Assembly: GCA_002376235.1 (NCBI GenBank)
Contig: DFNX01000013.1
Span: 217,521 to 281,520, forward strand
Direction of reading: 5' to 3'
Source of the DNA: Neorhizobium sp. UBA3556
Lineage (GTDB): Bacteria; Pseudomonadota; Alphaproteobacteria; Rhizobiales; Rhizobiaceae
DNA: 64,000 nt
Shown: piece by piece, positions 34,400 through 43,698 of the stretch
Numbering within the stretch: position 1 is the stretch's first letter
Layout: each line of letters opens with the position of its first letter
Made by a program: the position numbers and the translations under genes
The notes under the pieces: model-generated
What the model was told of the DNA's origin: nothing
What the model saw: only the letters and a program-made list of their open reading frames with translations
The model's database searches: none

Positions 34400-34804
34400 A
34401 TGGCACGCGTAAAACGTGGCGTAACTTCCCGCGCCAAGCACACCAAGACCCTCAAGGCAGCCAAGGGCTTCTACGGCCGCCGCAAGAATACCATCCGCGC
34501 CGCAAAGGCTGCTGTTGACCGTTCGCGTCAGTTTGCAACCCGCGACCGTCGCGTCAAGAAGCGCAATTTCCGCGCTCTGTGGATTCAGCGTATCAACGCT
34601 GCTGTCCGCGAATCCGGCCTGACCTACGGCCGCTTCATCGACGGTCTGAACAAGGCTGGCATCGAAGTTGACCGCAAGGTTCTGTCCGACATGGCAATCC
34701 ATGAGCCGGCAGCATTCGGCGCACTGGTTGAAGCTTCCAAGAAGGCTCTGGCCTATCTGAAGAAAACCGGCAACGCCAACGAGTTCGAAGCCGCGGTCAA
34801 GTAA
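34400..34804 (+). CDS. rplT: 50S ribosomal protein L20
   Basis: A 134-residue L20, close to the usual rhizobial length (117-134). The N-terminal VKRGVTSRAKHTKTLKAAKG and FYGRRKNTIRAAK blocks are conserved. L20 is an early 50S assembly protein and in many bacteria represses its own operon by binding the rpmI leader; in this genome the 209-base gap before rpmI would be the place. A strong terminator (34833-34866) follows. Confidence 0.97.
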   Translation: MARVKRGVTSRAKHTKTLKAAKGFYGRRKNTIRAAKAAVDRSRQFATRDRRVKKRNFRALWIQRINAAVRESGLTYGRFIDGLNKAGIEVDRKVLSDMAIHEPAAFGALVEASKKALAYLKKTGNANEFEAAVK

Positions 34805-34832
34805 GCCCGCGCACGTCTCTACTTTCGTAAAG

Positions 34833-34870
34833 GACCCGCGCGGCTCTGCCGACGCGGGTCTTTTGTTTTT
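34833..34870 (+). terminator. Rho-independent terminator of the infC-rpmI-rplT group
   Basis: Stem GACCCGCG/CGCGGGTC with a 12-base loop followed by TTTTGTTTTT. Confidence 0.9.
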
Positions 34871-34922
34871 CAAGCTTTGATGCTGCGGGAACAGATCAAT
34901 CACGGTATTCAGGAGTGCCGCA

Positions 34923-35747
34923 GTGCCGAATGATGTCGTTGACATGAGAAACGGACCGTCGCTGCCGTCGGAAGACGTGGCAACCCTCCTGGCTGCCCTG
35001 GTTTCCGATGCCAAAAGAGTGCAATCCGTGTCGCTTACCTGCGGTACCGTTTGGATCAAGCGCCATGGTGACAAGGGCCGGCGTCTGATCGTTGCCGTAC
35101 AGAATGCGGTTGCGCGTCTGTTGCAGCTTCCCTTCATGCGGCCATCCCCAGCAGAGACGGCCGAAGGCATGGTGAAGCGCGACCTGCGCCGGATAGCAAG
35201 CTTTTCGCAGGCTGATGTGCCGACTGCCGCTGTCCTCTATTCCTCCGGCGGTGCCATCGTTTTGAGCGATATTGCGCCGACCGTTCACCAGCAGCTCAAG
35301 TCACTTCGCAACAACGATCCGGCAGCGCATGACCGGCTCCTCGTGTTCTGTTGCGCTGAACTGGGGCGGCTGCATGCCGCGGGTCTCTGCCACGGGCGCC
35401 CCTATCCGCGCGACATGTTCATCAAGGATCATCGCCTCGGTTTCATCGATTTCGAGGAAGAACCTGAGGCTGTCATGCCGATGGAAACGGCGCAGGCCCG
35501 CGATCTCTGGCTTCTGTTTCTGCAATTGAGCGACAGGGCAGCCGATCGCCGGATGACGCAGGAGCAGGCTTATCAGGAATGGGCTTCAGCCGCCCCGAAG
35601 GCGGCAATTGCCGAACTGCGCGAAATCACCCGTTCCATGGGCCGCTTTTTATGGCTTGCCCGGTTGATTGGCCGATTTCACATGGGTAGAGATTTGCGGC
35701 AATTCATCCTGGCTACCACCTATCTGACAACGATGTTCAACGGCTGA
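34923..35747 (+). CDS. Kinase-fold protein (RIO/LPS-kinase-like), function unknown
   Basis: A 274-residue protein starting at GTG (34923) behind AGGAG. It has the C-lobe of a protein-kinase-like fold: ELGRLHAAGLCHGRPYPRD is the catalytic-loop area and GFIDFEEE stands in for the DFG region, as in RIO and Kdo/LPS kinases. The usual HGD reads HGR here, so the catalytic Asp may be shifted to RD, or the protein may be inactive. Genes like this in rhizobia are often labelled as phosphatases by transfer; I do not support that. It lies between rplT and pheS but on its own start. Confidence 0.65.
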   Translation: MPNDVVDMRNGPSLPSEDVATLLAALVSDAKRVQSVSLTCGTVWIKRHGDKGRRLIVAVQNAVARLLQLPFMRPSPAETAEGMVKRDLRRIASFSQADVPTAAVLYSSGGAIVLSDIAPTVHQQLKSLRNNDPAAHDRLLVFCCAELGRLHAAGLCHGRPYPRDMFIKDHRLGFIDFEEEPEAVMPMETAQARDLWLLFLQLSDRAADRRMTQEQAYQEWASAAPKAAIAELREITRSMGRFLWLARLIGRFHMGRDLRQFILATTYLTTMFNG

Positions 35748-35769
35748 ATTTGCCGCAAAGCAGGAAAAG

Positions 35770-36852
35770 ATGACCGAACTCGAAACATTGAAGAGCGCGC
35801 TTCTGGCCGAAATCGCTGGCGCGGCCGACGAAGCGGCAATCGAGGCTGTCCGTGTCTCGGCCCTGGGCAAGAAGGGTTCGGTTTCCGAACTCCTGAAGAC
35901 CTTGGGCTCGATGACGCCGGAAGAGCGCCAGACCCGCGGTGCGGCAATCAACGCGCTGAAGAACGAGATCACCGACGCGATCACCGAGCGCAAGACCATG
36001 CTGAAGGACGCCGCAATCGACGCGCGCCTCAAGGCCGAAACGCTCGACGTGTCGCTGCCGATCCGCTCTTCGCCTGCCGAACGCGGCCGTATCCACCCGA
36101 TCAGCCAGATCATCGACGAAATCACCGCCGTCTTCGCAGACATGGGCTTCTCGATCGCCGAAGGCCCGGATGTCGAGACCGACTATTACAACTTCACCGC
36201 GCTGAATTTCCCGGAAGGCCATCCGGCTCGCGAAATGCACGACACCTTCTTCTTCCAGGCGGATGAAAAGGGTGAACGCAAGGTGCTGCGCACCCACACC
36301 TCGCCGGTTCAGGTCCGCACCATGGAAGCGCAGGATCCGCCGATCCGCATCGTCATCCCGGGCAAGACCTATCGCCAGGACAGCGATGCCACCCATTCGC
36401 CGATGTTCCATCAGGTTGAAGGCCTCGTCATCGACAAGAAGTCGAATGTCGGTAACATGCGCTGGGTTCTGGAAGAATTCTGCAAAGCCTTCTTCGAAGT
36501 GCCGTCGGTGACGATGCGTTTCCGCCCGTCCTTCTTCCCCTTCACGGAACCGTCCTTCGAAGTCGATATCCAGTGCGACCGCTCCGGCCCGATCGTCAAG
36601 TTCGGTGAGGGCACCGACTGGATGGAAATCCTCGGCTGCGGCATGGTCCATCCGAACGTGCTACGCTCCGGCGGGCTCGATCCGGACGAATACCAGGGCT
36701 TTGCCTGGGGCATGGGCCTCGATCGTATCGCCATGCTGAAATACGGCATGCCGGACCTGCGCGACTTCTTCAACGCCGATGTCCGCTGGATGAACCATTA
36801 CGGCTTCCGCCCGCTCGACATGCCGACCCTGTTCGGCGGTCTGAGCCAGTAA
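35770..36852 (+). CDS. pheS: Phenylalanine-tRNA ligase alpha subunit
   Basis: A 360-residue PheS, full length. The N-terminal coiled-coil is followed by the class II catalytic core: motif 2 around FHQVEGLVIDK and motif 3 in GFAWGMGLDRIAML. With PheT it forms the alpha2-beta2 enzyme that charges tRNA-Phe. pheT follows 16 bases downstream, so they form an operon; the order pheS-pheT after the L20 group is standard. Confidence 0.98.
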   Translation: MTELETLKSALLAEIAGAADEAAIEAVRVSALGKKGSVSELLKTLGSMTPEERQTRGAAINALKNEITDAITERKTMLKDAAIDARLKAETLDVSLPIRSSPAERGRIHPISQIIDEITAVFADMGFSIAEGPDVETDYYNFTALNFPEGHPAREMHDTFFFQADEKGERKVLRTHTSPVQVRTMEAQDPPIRIVIPGKTYRQDSDATHSPMFHQVEGLVIDKKSNVGNMRWVLEEFCKAFFEVPSVTMRFRPSFFPFTEPSFEVDIQCDRSGPIVKFGEGTDWMEILGCGMVHPNVLRSGGLDPDEYQGFAWGMGLDRIAMLKYGMPDLRDFFNADVRWMNHYGFRPLDMPTLFGGLSQ

Positions 36853-36868
36853 CGGAAGGGATAAGACA

Positions 36869-39304
36869 ATGAAATTCACGCTTTCCTGGCTCAAGGATCA
36901 TCTTGAGACCGACGCAACTCTAGACCAGATCTGCGAGCGCCTGACGGCGATCGGCCTCGAAGTCGAGGATGTCGATGATAAGGCAACCTACAAGCCCTTC
37001 GTCATCGCGAAAATCCTGACGGCCGAACAGCATCCCGAGGCCGACCGCCTCAGGGTTCTCTCCGTTGATGCCGGTCCGGACGTCAATGGCGGCAAGCCGC
37101 TGCAGATCGTCTGTGGCGCGCCGAATGCCCGCGCCGGCCTTATCGGGGCCTTGGCGCGTCCGGGCGACTATGTCCCGGGCCTCGACGTAACGCTTGGCGT
37201 CGGCAAGATCCGCGGTGTCGAAAGCCACGGCATGATGTGCTCCGAGAAGGAACTCAACATGTCAGACGAGCATAACGGTATCATCGACCTTCCGGCGGAT
37301 ACTCCTGTCGGCACGTCATTCGCTGCCTATGCCGGTCTCGACGATCCGATGATCGAGATCAACCTGACGCCGAACCGCCCGGACTGCACCTCGATCTACG
37401 GCATTGCCCGCGATCTCGCAGCCTCCGGTCTCGGCACGCTCAAGACTGCCTCTGCTCCGGCTCTCAAGCTCGAAGGTGAAACCACAGTCGGCCTAACCAT
37501 CGATCTCGATGACGAAAAGCTTTGCCCGGGCTTCGGCCTGCGTCTCGTTCGCGGCGTGAAAAACGGCCCGAGCCCGGCATGGATGCAGACACGCCTCAAG
37601 GCAATCGGCCTTCGCCCGATCAACGCGCTGGTCGACATCACCAACTACATGACCTTCGATCAAGGCCGCCCGATGCACGTCTTCGACGCCGCCAAGGTCA
37701 AGGGGGATCTGACCGTCCGTCGCGCCAAGGAAGGCGAAACGGTGCTGGCGCTCGACACTCGCGAATACAAGCTCACGCCCAACAACGTCGTCATCGCCGA
37801 TGACAATGGCGTCGAGTCGATCGGCGGCATCATGGGTGGCGAACATTCCGGCTGTGACGAAAATACCGTCGACGTGCTGATAGAGTCGGCTCTTTGGGAT
37901 CCGATCAACATCGCAAAATCCGGCCGTACGCTTGGCATCATCACTGATGCGCGTTACCGCTTTGAACGTGGTGTCGATCCGGAATATATGGTTCCCGGCC
38001 TCGACCGCACGACGCAGTTGGTCCTCGACCTGTGCGGCGGCACGCCCGCAAAGGAAAAGATCGTCGGCTACAAGGGGTATGAGGCAAAGACCGTCGATTT
38101 CCCCTTCTCGGAAGTGAAGCGCCTGACCGGCCTTGAGGTTTCGACCGACGAAAGCCGCGAAATCCTCACCCGTCTTGGCTTTACCGTCGAAGGTTCCGGC
38201 GACCGTGTTTCCGTCAAGGTTCCGTCCTGGCGCCCGGATGTCGATGGCAAGGCCGATCTGGTCGAAGAGGTCATGCGGATCCATGGCGTCGACAACATCA
38301 AGCCGGAACCGCTGGAAAATCTCGGTACGGTGAACGGCAAGATCCTCACCACGCTTCAGATCCGCACCCGCACTGCCAAGCGCGCGCTGGCCTCCCGCGG
38401 CATGCTGGAAGCCGTCACCTGGTCCTTCATTCCGGAAGATCAGGCAAAGCTCTTCGGCGGCGGTTCTGCTGCTCTTAAGCTCGCAAACCCGATTGCCGCC
38501 GATATGTCGGACATGCGCCCCTCGCTTCTGCCGGGCCTGCTGACCGCTGCCCAGCGCAATGCCGACAAGGGCTTTGGTGATGTGGCGATCTTCGAAGTCT
38601 CGGGCACTTATGAAAACGACACGCCGGAAGGCCAGCGTCGCGTCGCCGGCGGCATCCGTCGCGGCACTGCTTCGATCAACGGCGCGGGCCGCATGTGGTC
38701 GAATACAACGAAGGGCGGCGGCAAGCCGGTCGACGTCTATGACGCCAAAGCCGATGCGCTTGCCGTGATCGAAGCCTGCGGCCTGCCGATGGGCAATGTC
38801 CAGATCGAGCAGGGCGGTCCTTCCTGGTATCATCCGGGCCGTTCGGGCACCATCAAGATGGGTCCGAAGGTCATCCTCGGCACCTTCGGTGAATTCCATC
38901 CGAAGACGCTGGCAGCACTCGATGTCTCCGGTGCCTTGGCAGGCTTCGAGATTTATCTCGACGCCATGGCTGAGCCGAAGAAGAAGGCGACCCGCACCAA
39001 GCCGGGCCTCGAGCTTTCTCCGTTCCAGGTGGTCAAGCGCGACTTCGCCTTCGTGGTCGGCTCGCAGGTGGAAGCCGGTGCTATCGTCAAGGCTGCAACC
39101 AGTGCTGATCGCAAGCTGATCACCGGCGTCAACGTCTTCGACGTCTTCGAAGGCGCTTCGCTTGGCGAAGGCAAGAAGTCGATCGCAATCGAGGTTCTCA
39201 TCCAGCCGGTCGACAAGACCATGACGGACGAGGATTTCGAAGCCCTGACCGGCAAGATAGTCGCCAATGTCGAAAAGACCACGGGCGGTGTTCTGCGCGC
39301 CTGA
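36869..39304 (+). CDS. pheT: Phenylalanine-tRNA ligase beta subunit
   Basis: An 811-residue PheT. Order: N-terminal tRNA-binding OB domain (residues about 40-150), B3/B4 editing domain (about 210-400), B5 domain, the catalytic-like module and the C-terminal ferredoxin-like anticodon-binding domain with the LSPFQVVKRDFAFVV block. It edits Tyr-tRNA-Phe and binds tRNA. A strong terminator (39336-39366) follows. The long reverse-strand open frame across it is a coding shadow. Confidence 0.98.
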   Translation: MKFTLSWLKDHLETDATLDQICERLTAIGLEVEDVDDKATYKPFVIAKILTAEQHPEADRLRVLSVDAGPDVNGGKPLQIVCGAPNARAGLIGALARPGDYVPGLDVTLGVGKIRGVESHGMMCSEKELNMSDEHNGIIDLPADTPVGTSFAAYAGLDDPMIEINLTPNRPDCTSIYGIARDLAASGLGTLKTASAPALKLEGETTVGLTIDLDDEKLCPGFGLRLVRGVKNGPSPAWMQTRLKAIGLRPINALVDITNYMTFDQGRPMHVFDAAKVKGDLTVRRAKEGETVLALDTREYKLTPNNVVIADDNGVESIGGIMGGEHSGCDENTVDVLIESALWDPINIAKSGRTLGIITDARYRFERGVDPEYMVPGLDRTTQLVLDLCGGTPAKEKIVGYKGYEAKTVDFPFSEVKRLTGLEVSTDESREILTRLGFTVEGSGDRVSVKVPSWRPDVDGKADLVEEVMRIHGVDNIKPEPLENLGTVNGKILTTLQIRTRTAKRALASRGMLEAVTWSFIPEDQAKLFGGGSAALKLANPIAADMSDMRPSLLPGLLTAAQRNADKGFGDVAIFEVSGTYENDTPEGQRRVAGGIRRGTASINGAGRMWSNTTKGGGKPVDVYDAKADALAVIEACGLPMGNVQIEQGGPSWYHPGRSGTIKMGPKVILGTFGEFHPKTLAALDVSGALAGFEIYLDAMAEPKKKATRTKPGLELSPFQVVKRDFAFVVGSQVEAGAIVKAATSADRKLITGVNVFDVFEGASLGEGKKSIAIEVLIQPVDKTMTDEDFEALTGKIVANVEKTTGGVLRA

Positions 39305-39335
39305 TTTCGGGTGGCGTGAGTTTCGATGAAAGACT

Positions 39336-39366
39336 AGCCTGCTCCTAACGGGGCAGGCTTTTTCTT
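39336..39366 (+). terminator. Rho-independent terminator of pheS-pheT
   Basis: A 10-bp stem AGCCTGCTCC/GGGGCAGGCT (one G-U) with loop TAAC, followed by TTTTTCTTTT. Confidence 0.9.
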
Positions 39367-39377
39367 TTGGAGCGAGA

Positions 39378-39995
39378 ATGCGCAAGCCGAATTCGATGAA
39401 AGGTCTCGAAGATTTAGGCCGTGCCCGGCTGTCGAAGAATTTCTTCTTTCGCGATTTCCTCCATTCTGAAATCGCCGATTTCTACCGCATACCCAATATC
39501 CCCGACGATCCGGATCTCGCGATAGAAGCTGGAAGCCGTCTTTGCGAGGAGCTTCTGGAGCCGCTGCAGGTAACATTCGGCCGGCTGCATATCCGCTCCG
39601 GTTATCGGTCACGCGCGGTCAACGAATTCGGCAATGTGAACAAGCTCAACTGTTCGACCAATGCCGCGACCGCCGCCGATCATATATGGGACATGCGCGA
39701 CGCCGACGACTGCATGGGCGCGACGGCCTGTGTGGTCGTGCCGTGGCTGGTCGATACTCATGATCGCGAAGAGGACTGGCAGCGGTTCGCTTGGTGGATC
39801 CACGACCACCTGCCTTATGCCTCGCTCTGTTTCTTCCCGAAATTATGGGCCTTCAACATCCAGTGGCATGAGCGACCGGTAAAGCGGATTTCAAGCTATG
39901 TCGCGCCGCGCGGGGTGTTGACCAAACCCGGCATGGCCAATCACGACGGCAGCCACGCCGAATGGTATGCGGGATTTCCGGAGCTGCGGCGTTAA
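39378..39995 (+). CDS. Peptidase M15-like protein (D-Ala-D-Ala carboxypeptidase fold), uncharacterised
   Basis: A 205-residue cytosolic-looking protein; ATG at 39378 with GGAG six bases upstream. The core HIRSGYRSRAVN followed by DHIWDMRD resembles the M15/VanY-type metallopeptidase pattern SGYRS...H...D, and a later His (NHDGSHAEW) could complete the zinc site. No signal peptide is seen, unlike secreted VanY-like enzymes, so the substrate and location are uncertain. It follows pheT after a terminator. Confidence 0.65.
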   Translation: MRKPNSMKGLEDLGRARLSKNFFFRDFLHSEIADFYRIPNIPDDPDLAIEAGSRLCEELLEPLQVTFGRLHIRSGYRSRAVNEFGNVNKLNCSTNAATAADHIWDMRDADDCMGATACVVVPWLVDTHDREEDWQRFAWWIHDHLPYASLCFFPKLWAFNIQWHERPVKRISSYVAPRGVLTKPGMANHDGSHAEWYAGFPELRR

Positions 39996-40001
39996 GGCGT
40001 C

Positions 40002-40361
40002 CTATGAATGCAGGTGATAGAGCTTGTTGACGATCACCCAGCGGCCCTCGACCTTGAGGAGGGAAAGATAGTCCGAAAACCGCATTCCGGCGAATTCGTC
40101 GACCACCTTGACGGTCGCGGCATCACCGGTCACGTCGATCGCCTCGATCTGGATCAGTGGCTGTGAACCGGCAGCCGTCGGGCCCTCCGAAGACACGGCA
40201 TCAATGAATTCGTTGAGGGACATCCACTCGACCTTGCCCTGGTAGTTGCCGATGATAGAGGCATTGGGATGAAAGGCTTTTCTGAGTGCGCCCGCATGGG
40301 CAAGCGCCATACCGTCAACATAGAGATGTACGACGGATTCGACTGATTGTTCTTCCGACAT
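40002..40361 (-). CDS. NTF2-like / lumazine-binding-like (SnoaL-type) small protein
   Basis: A 119-residue protein from the ATG at 40361 with GGAGG nine bases upstream. The cone-shaped NTF2 fold is indicated by the opening helix (VESVVHLYVDGMALAHAGALRKAF) followed by the strands HPNASIIGNY, VKVVDEFAG and GRWVIVNKLYH. Such small proteins are enzymes or binding partners with varied ligands; nothing here fixes one. It lies just downstream of the aldo/keto reductase group on the same strand, 68 bases from the first. Confidence 0.75.
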   Translation of the reverse strand: MSEEQSVESVVHLYVDGMALAHAGALRKAFHPNASIIGNYQGKVEWMSLNEFIDAVSSEGPTAAGSQPLIQIEAIDVTGDAATVKVVDEFAGMRFSDYLSLLKVEGRWVIVNKLYHLHS

Positions 40362-40428
40362 CGTTAAAATCCTCCCGCCCGCGACTATAGCAAAGCCGCA
40401 AGCGGGAGCAATGTTGCGTTCTGATATG

Positions 40429-41424
40429 TCAGCGCTTCGGCGTCCATGCCGCACCCGCGCCATAGCGCGCGCCGGCAATCTTTTCGGGCGACAGCATCTC
40501 GTCGAGCTTAGTCACCTCTTCGGCGGTCAGCGTCACGTCAGCGGCGGCCGCATTCTGCTCCATGTTGGGGATCTTTCGGGCACCCGGAATTGGCACGATG
40601 AAATCGCCCTTGGCGAGAACCCAGGCTAGCGCCAGCTGCGCGGCGGTCACACCCTTCTGCGCCGCCATCTCTTCCACCAGTTTCACCAGCGCCAGATTGG
40701 CCGCCATGTTATCTGCCTCGAAACGCGGCAGCTTGGCGCGCAGGTCACCCTCGCCGAAATCGGCCGTGCTCTGGATCTTACCGGTAAGAAAACCGCGGCC
40801 GAGCGGGCTGAAGGGCACGAAACCGATGCCGAGCTCGCGGCAGGTATCGAGGATGTCGCCCTCGGGATCACGGGTCCAGAGCGAATATTCGCTCTGCAAC
40901 GCGGAGATCGGGTGCACGGCGTGCGCCCGGCGGATAATCTCGGCGCTTGCCTCGGAAAGACCGAGCGCCTTGACCTTGCCTTCCTTCACCAGATCCGCCA
41001 TCGCGCCGACCGTATCTTCGATCGGAACCTCCGGATCGACGCGGTGCTGATAGAAGAGGTCGATGACATCGACGCCGAGGCGTTTGAGCGAAGCTTCCGC
41101 CACTTCGCGCACATGCTCCGGCCGGCTGTCTAGGCCGGCCATGGCAGCGGAATCGCTCTTTGTCGGATCGATCTTGAAGCCGAACTTCGTGGCAATGACG
41201 ACCTTGTCCCGATAGGGCTTCAGCGCCTTACCGACCAGTTCCTCGTTCACGAAGGGGCCATAGACTTCGGCGGTGTCGAAAAAGGTCACGCCGAAGTCTA
41301 CGGCGCGCTGCAGCGTCCTGATCGACGTCGCCTCGTCCTGACCGCCATAAGCGTGGCTCATGCCCATGCAGCCGAGGCCGATGGCCGAAACGGTAAGGTC
41401 TTTTCCCAGTTTGCGCGTCTGCAT
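40429..41424 (-). CDS. Aldo/keto reductase (AKR, YhdN-like)
   Basis: A 331-residue NADP-dependent AKR from the ATG at 41424. Catalytic Asp/Tyr/Lys are visible in FFDTAEVYGPF (residues about 50-60) and VVIATKFGFK, and the His in FYQHRVDP. The C-terminal IPGARKIPNMEQN is the NADPH-binding block. It belongs to the branch close to aryl-alcohol or aldehyde reductases; the substrate is unknown. Third gene of a tandem set of three AKR genes, each with its own ribosome binding site. Confidence 0.92.
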   Translation of the reverse strand: MQTRKLGKDLTVSAIGLGCMGMSHAYGGQDEATSIRTLQRAVDFGVTFFDTAEVYGPFVNEELVGKALKPYRDKVVIATKFGFKIDPTKSDSAAMAGLDSRPEHVREVAEASLKRLGVDVIDLFYQHRVDPEVPIEDTVGAMADLVKEGKVKALGLSEASAEIIRRAHAVHPISALQSEYSLWTRDPEGDILDTCRELGIGFVPFSPLGRGFLTGKIQSTADFGEGDLRAKLPRFEADNMAANLALVKLVEEMAAQKGVTAAQLALAWVLAKGDFIVPIPGARKIPNMEQNAAAADVTLTAEEVTKLDEMLSPEKIAGARYGAGAAWTPKR

Positions 41425-41483
41425 GAAGATCTCCGATCCTGGAAGGGAAGGCGGGGCCGCCTGCATGGCCCGCCTGTTTGGGT

Positions 41484-42443
41484 TCAGGCGCTGGCGTCGT
41501 TGAGCAGCGCCATCTGATTGCTGGTCAGTTTGAGATTGCCTGCTGCGATCAGCGTGTCGAGTTGGCGGGCGCTGGTGGCGCTGGCGATCGGCGCCGTCAC
41601 GCCGGGCCGCTGGGCAATCCACGCAAGCGCCACCGATGCCGGCTGCGAATGGGTTTCCGCGGCCACTTCATCCAGTGCGGCGAGGATACGTGTGCCGCGC
41701 TCGTCGAAATATCGCGCCACCATGCCGCCGCGGTTCGGGTTCGCCTCGGCTTCGGCCTTGCTCTTGTATTTGCCGGTGAGAAAGCCGGATGCCAGGCTGA
41801 AATAGGTGATCACGCCGATATCCTGTGCATTGCAGAGGTCCGCCAGCGGCCCGTCGAAGCCTGAGCGGTCGTAGAGATTATATTCCGGCTCCAGCACGTC
41901 ATAACGCGGCAGGCCGGCCTTTTCCGCAGCCTCGAACGAGGCCTTGAGCTGCTCGGCGTTGAAGTTCGAGCAGCCGATGGCGCGGATCTTGCCCTGTTGC
42001 TTCAGCTTAGCGAAGGCCGCAAGCGTCTCTTCATGCGGTGTCTGCGGGTCGGGCCAATGCGAGAGATAAAGGTCGATATAGTCGGTCTGCAGGCGCTTCA
42101 GCGAGCTTTCGACAGCGTCGATAATACGTGCGGCGGCCAAGCCCTTTTCCATGGCGCTGCCCTGCGGTGTCGAGCCGACCTTGGTGATGATGACGGACTT
42201 ATCTCTGCTGCGGCCGGATTGCTTCAGCCATTTGCCGATGATCGTCTCGGATTCGCCGCCGGCATTGCCCGGAACCCAGCCGGAATAGCAATCGGCGGTA
42301 TCGATCGTGTCGAAACCGGCATCGAAGAACTTGTCGAGAAGGTTGAAGGAGGTTTTCTCGTCTGCCGTCCATCCGAAGACGTTACCGCCGAAAACGACGG
42401 GCGAAATGGAAAGGCCTGTCCGGCCAAGTACGCGCAGATCCAT
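41484..42443 (-). CDS. Aldo/keto reductase
   Basis: A 319-residue AKR from the ATG at 42443 (GGAG eight bases upstream; the TTG twelve bases earlier is not used). The catalytic region FDTIDTADCYSGW, the ITKVGS Lys and LYLSHWPDP His are present, and the end IASATSARQLDTLI is the cofactor block. It is very similar to the gene at 42564-43508, over GRTGLSISPVVFGGNVFGW, so the two are recent tandem paralogues. Substrate unknown. Confidence 0.92.
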   Translation of the reverse strand: MDLRVLGRTGLSISPVVFGGNVFGWTADEKTSFNLLDKFFDAGFDTIDTADCYSGWVPGNAGGESETIIGKWLKQSGRSRDKSVIITKVGSTPQGSAMEKGLAAARIIDAVESSLKRLQTDYIDLYLSHWPDPQTPHEETLAAFAKLKQQGKIRAIGCSNFNAEQLKASFEAAEKAGLPRYDVLEPEYNLYDRSGFDGPLADLCNAQDIGVITYFSLASGFLTGKYKSKAEAEANPNRGGMVARYFDERGTRILAALDEVAAETHSQPASVALAWIAQRPGVTAPIASATSARQLDTLIAAGNLKLTSNQMALLNDASA

Positions 42444-42472
42444 GATAATCTCCAATGTCTATTTCAGGATTT

Positions 42473-42496
42473 GAGAACCGGCGAGCACCGGTTCTC
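42473..42496 (-). terminator. Hairpin between two aldo/keto reductase genes
   Basis: A 9-bp perfect stem GAGAACCGG/CCGGTTCTC with a six-base loop; on the minus strand it is followed by AAATCC, so termination strength is doubtful. Confidence 0.45.
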
Positions 42497-42563
42497 TTGA
42501 TCTAGGGACGCGATGTGACCTTCGCACTGCGTAGATTGGTCACGATGACGTTAGCCGTCCTCC

Positions 42564-43508
42564 TCAGGCGGCGTCGTTGAGCAGCTTCATCTGGGCATCG
42601 GAAAGGGTCAGCTTGCCGGCCGCGATGATCGCGTCGAGTTGCCTGAGGCTGGTGGCGCTGGCAATCGGTGCGGTAATGCCCGGGCGTGCCGCGACCCATG
42701 CGATGGCGATCGTCGCCAGGCTTTCGCCGGTCTCGGCTGCGACCTGATCGAGCGCCGCCAGCACCTTTGCACCCTTGTCGTTCAGATAATCGGGAATGCG
42801 ATAGCCGCGGGCGCTGCCCGTTGCGTCTTCCGGCTTGCGGTATTTGCCGGTGAGAAAGCCGGCAGCGAGCGCGTAATAGCTGATCACGCCGATATCTTCC
42901 GCGATGCAGAGATCGGCAAGCGCCCCCTCGAATTTTTCGCGAGTGTAGAGATTATATTCCGGCTGCAGCACGTCGTAGCGTGGCAGGCCATCTGTCGCAG
43001 CGGCGTCGAGCGAGGCTTTCAGCTGTTCAGCACTGTAGTTGGAGCAGCCGATGGCGCGGATTTTTCCCTGTTCCTTGAGCATAGCGTAGGCGCCGAGCGT
43101 TTCCTCATGCGGCGTGTCGTCATCCGGGAAATGCGAGAGATAGAGGTCGATATAGTCGGTCTGCATGCGCTTTAGCGAATTGTCGACAGCCTCGACGATC
43201 CAGCTTGCCTTGAGTTTCCGGTCATCCATCGAAGGGTGGCCGACCTTGGTGACGATGATCGCCTTATCGCGGGCAACCGTGCCGCGTTTCAGCCATTTGC
43301 CGATCACCGTCTCGCTTTCGCCGCCGGAATGACCATCGATCCATTTCGAATAGACATCTGCCGTATCGATCGTGTTGAAACCGGCTTCGAAAAAGCGGTC
43401 GAGCAGATCGAAGGAGGTTTTCTCATCGGCGGTCCAGCCGAACACATTGCCGCCGAACACGACAGGGGAAATGGAAAGACCGGTCCGGCCGAGTTTGCGC
43501 AACTCCAT
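42564..43508 (-). CDS. Aldo/keto reductase
   Basis: A 314-residue AKR. The catalytic FNTIDTADVYSKW, the IIVTKVG Lys and the LYLSHFPDD His are all present. It is the first gene of the tandem trio and a close paralogue of the gene at 41484-42443 (shared LGRTGLSISPVVFGGNVFGW and LPRYDVLEPEYNLY/LPRYDVLQPEYNLY). It is divergent from a Gfo/Idh/MocA oxidoreductase, and together they may handle a sugar or polyol; that is inference. Confidence 0.92.
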   Translation of the reverse strand: MELRKLGRTGLSISPVVFGGNVFGWTADEKTSFDLLDRFFEAGFNTIDTADVYSKWIDGHSGGESETVIGKWLKRGTVARDKAIIVTKVGHPSMDDRKLKASWIVEAVDNSLKRMQTDYIDLYLSHFPDDDTPHEETLGAYAMLKEQGKIRAIGCSNYSAEQLKASLDAAATDGLPRYDVLQPEYNLYTREKFEGALADLCIAEDIGVISYYALAAGFLTGKYRKPEDATGSARGYRIPDYLNDKGAKVLAALDQVAAETGESLATIAIAWVAARPGITAPIASATSLRQLDAIIAAGKLTLSDAQMKLLNDAA

Positions 43509-43698
43509 GGGATATCTCCAGCTATTCTAATTTTGGGATCGTCTGTGGTGGGAGGGCCAACGTTAGTCCCGCAAACGGGATCGCCGCAATCCATTATTTT
43601 GCGCCTCGGGTTCATTTTTCAAGAAAGCCAAAAGCGCGCATTGAACCTCTCCCGTCACCACCCTAAGCTGGCGAAAACATGTGCAAAGGGAGAGTGTC

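Noticed and set aside
37493..39385. A 630-codon open frame on the minus strand across pheT
   Set aside because: Coding shadow of pheT; the translation has no family features.
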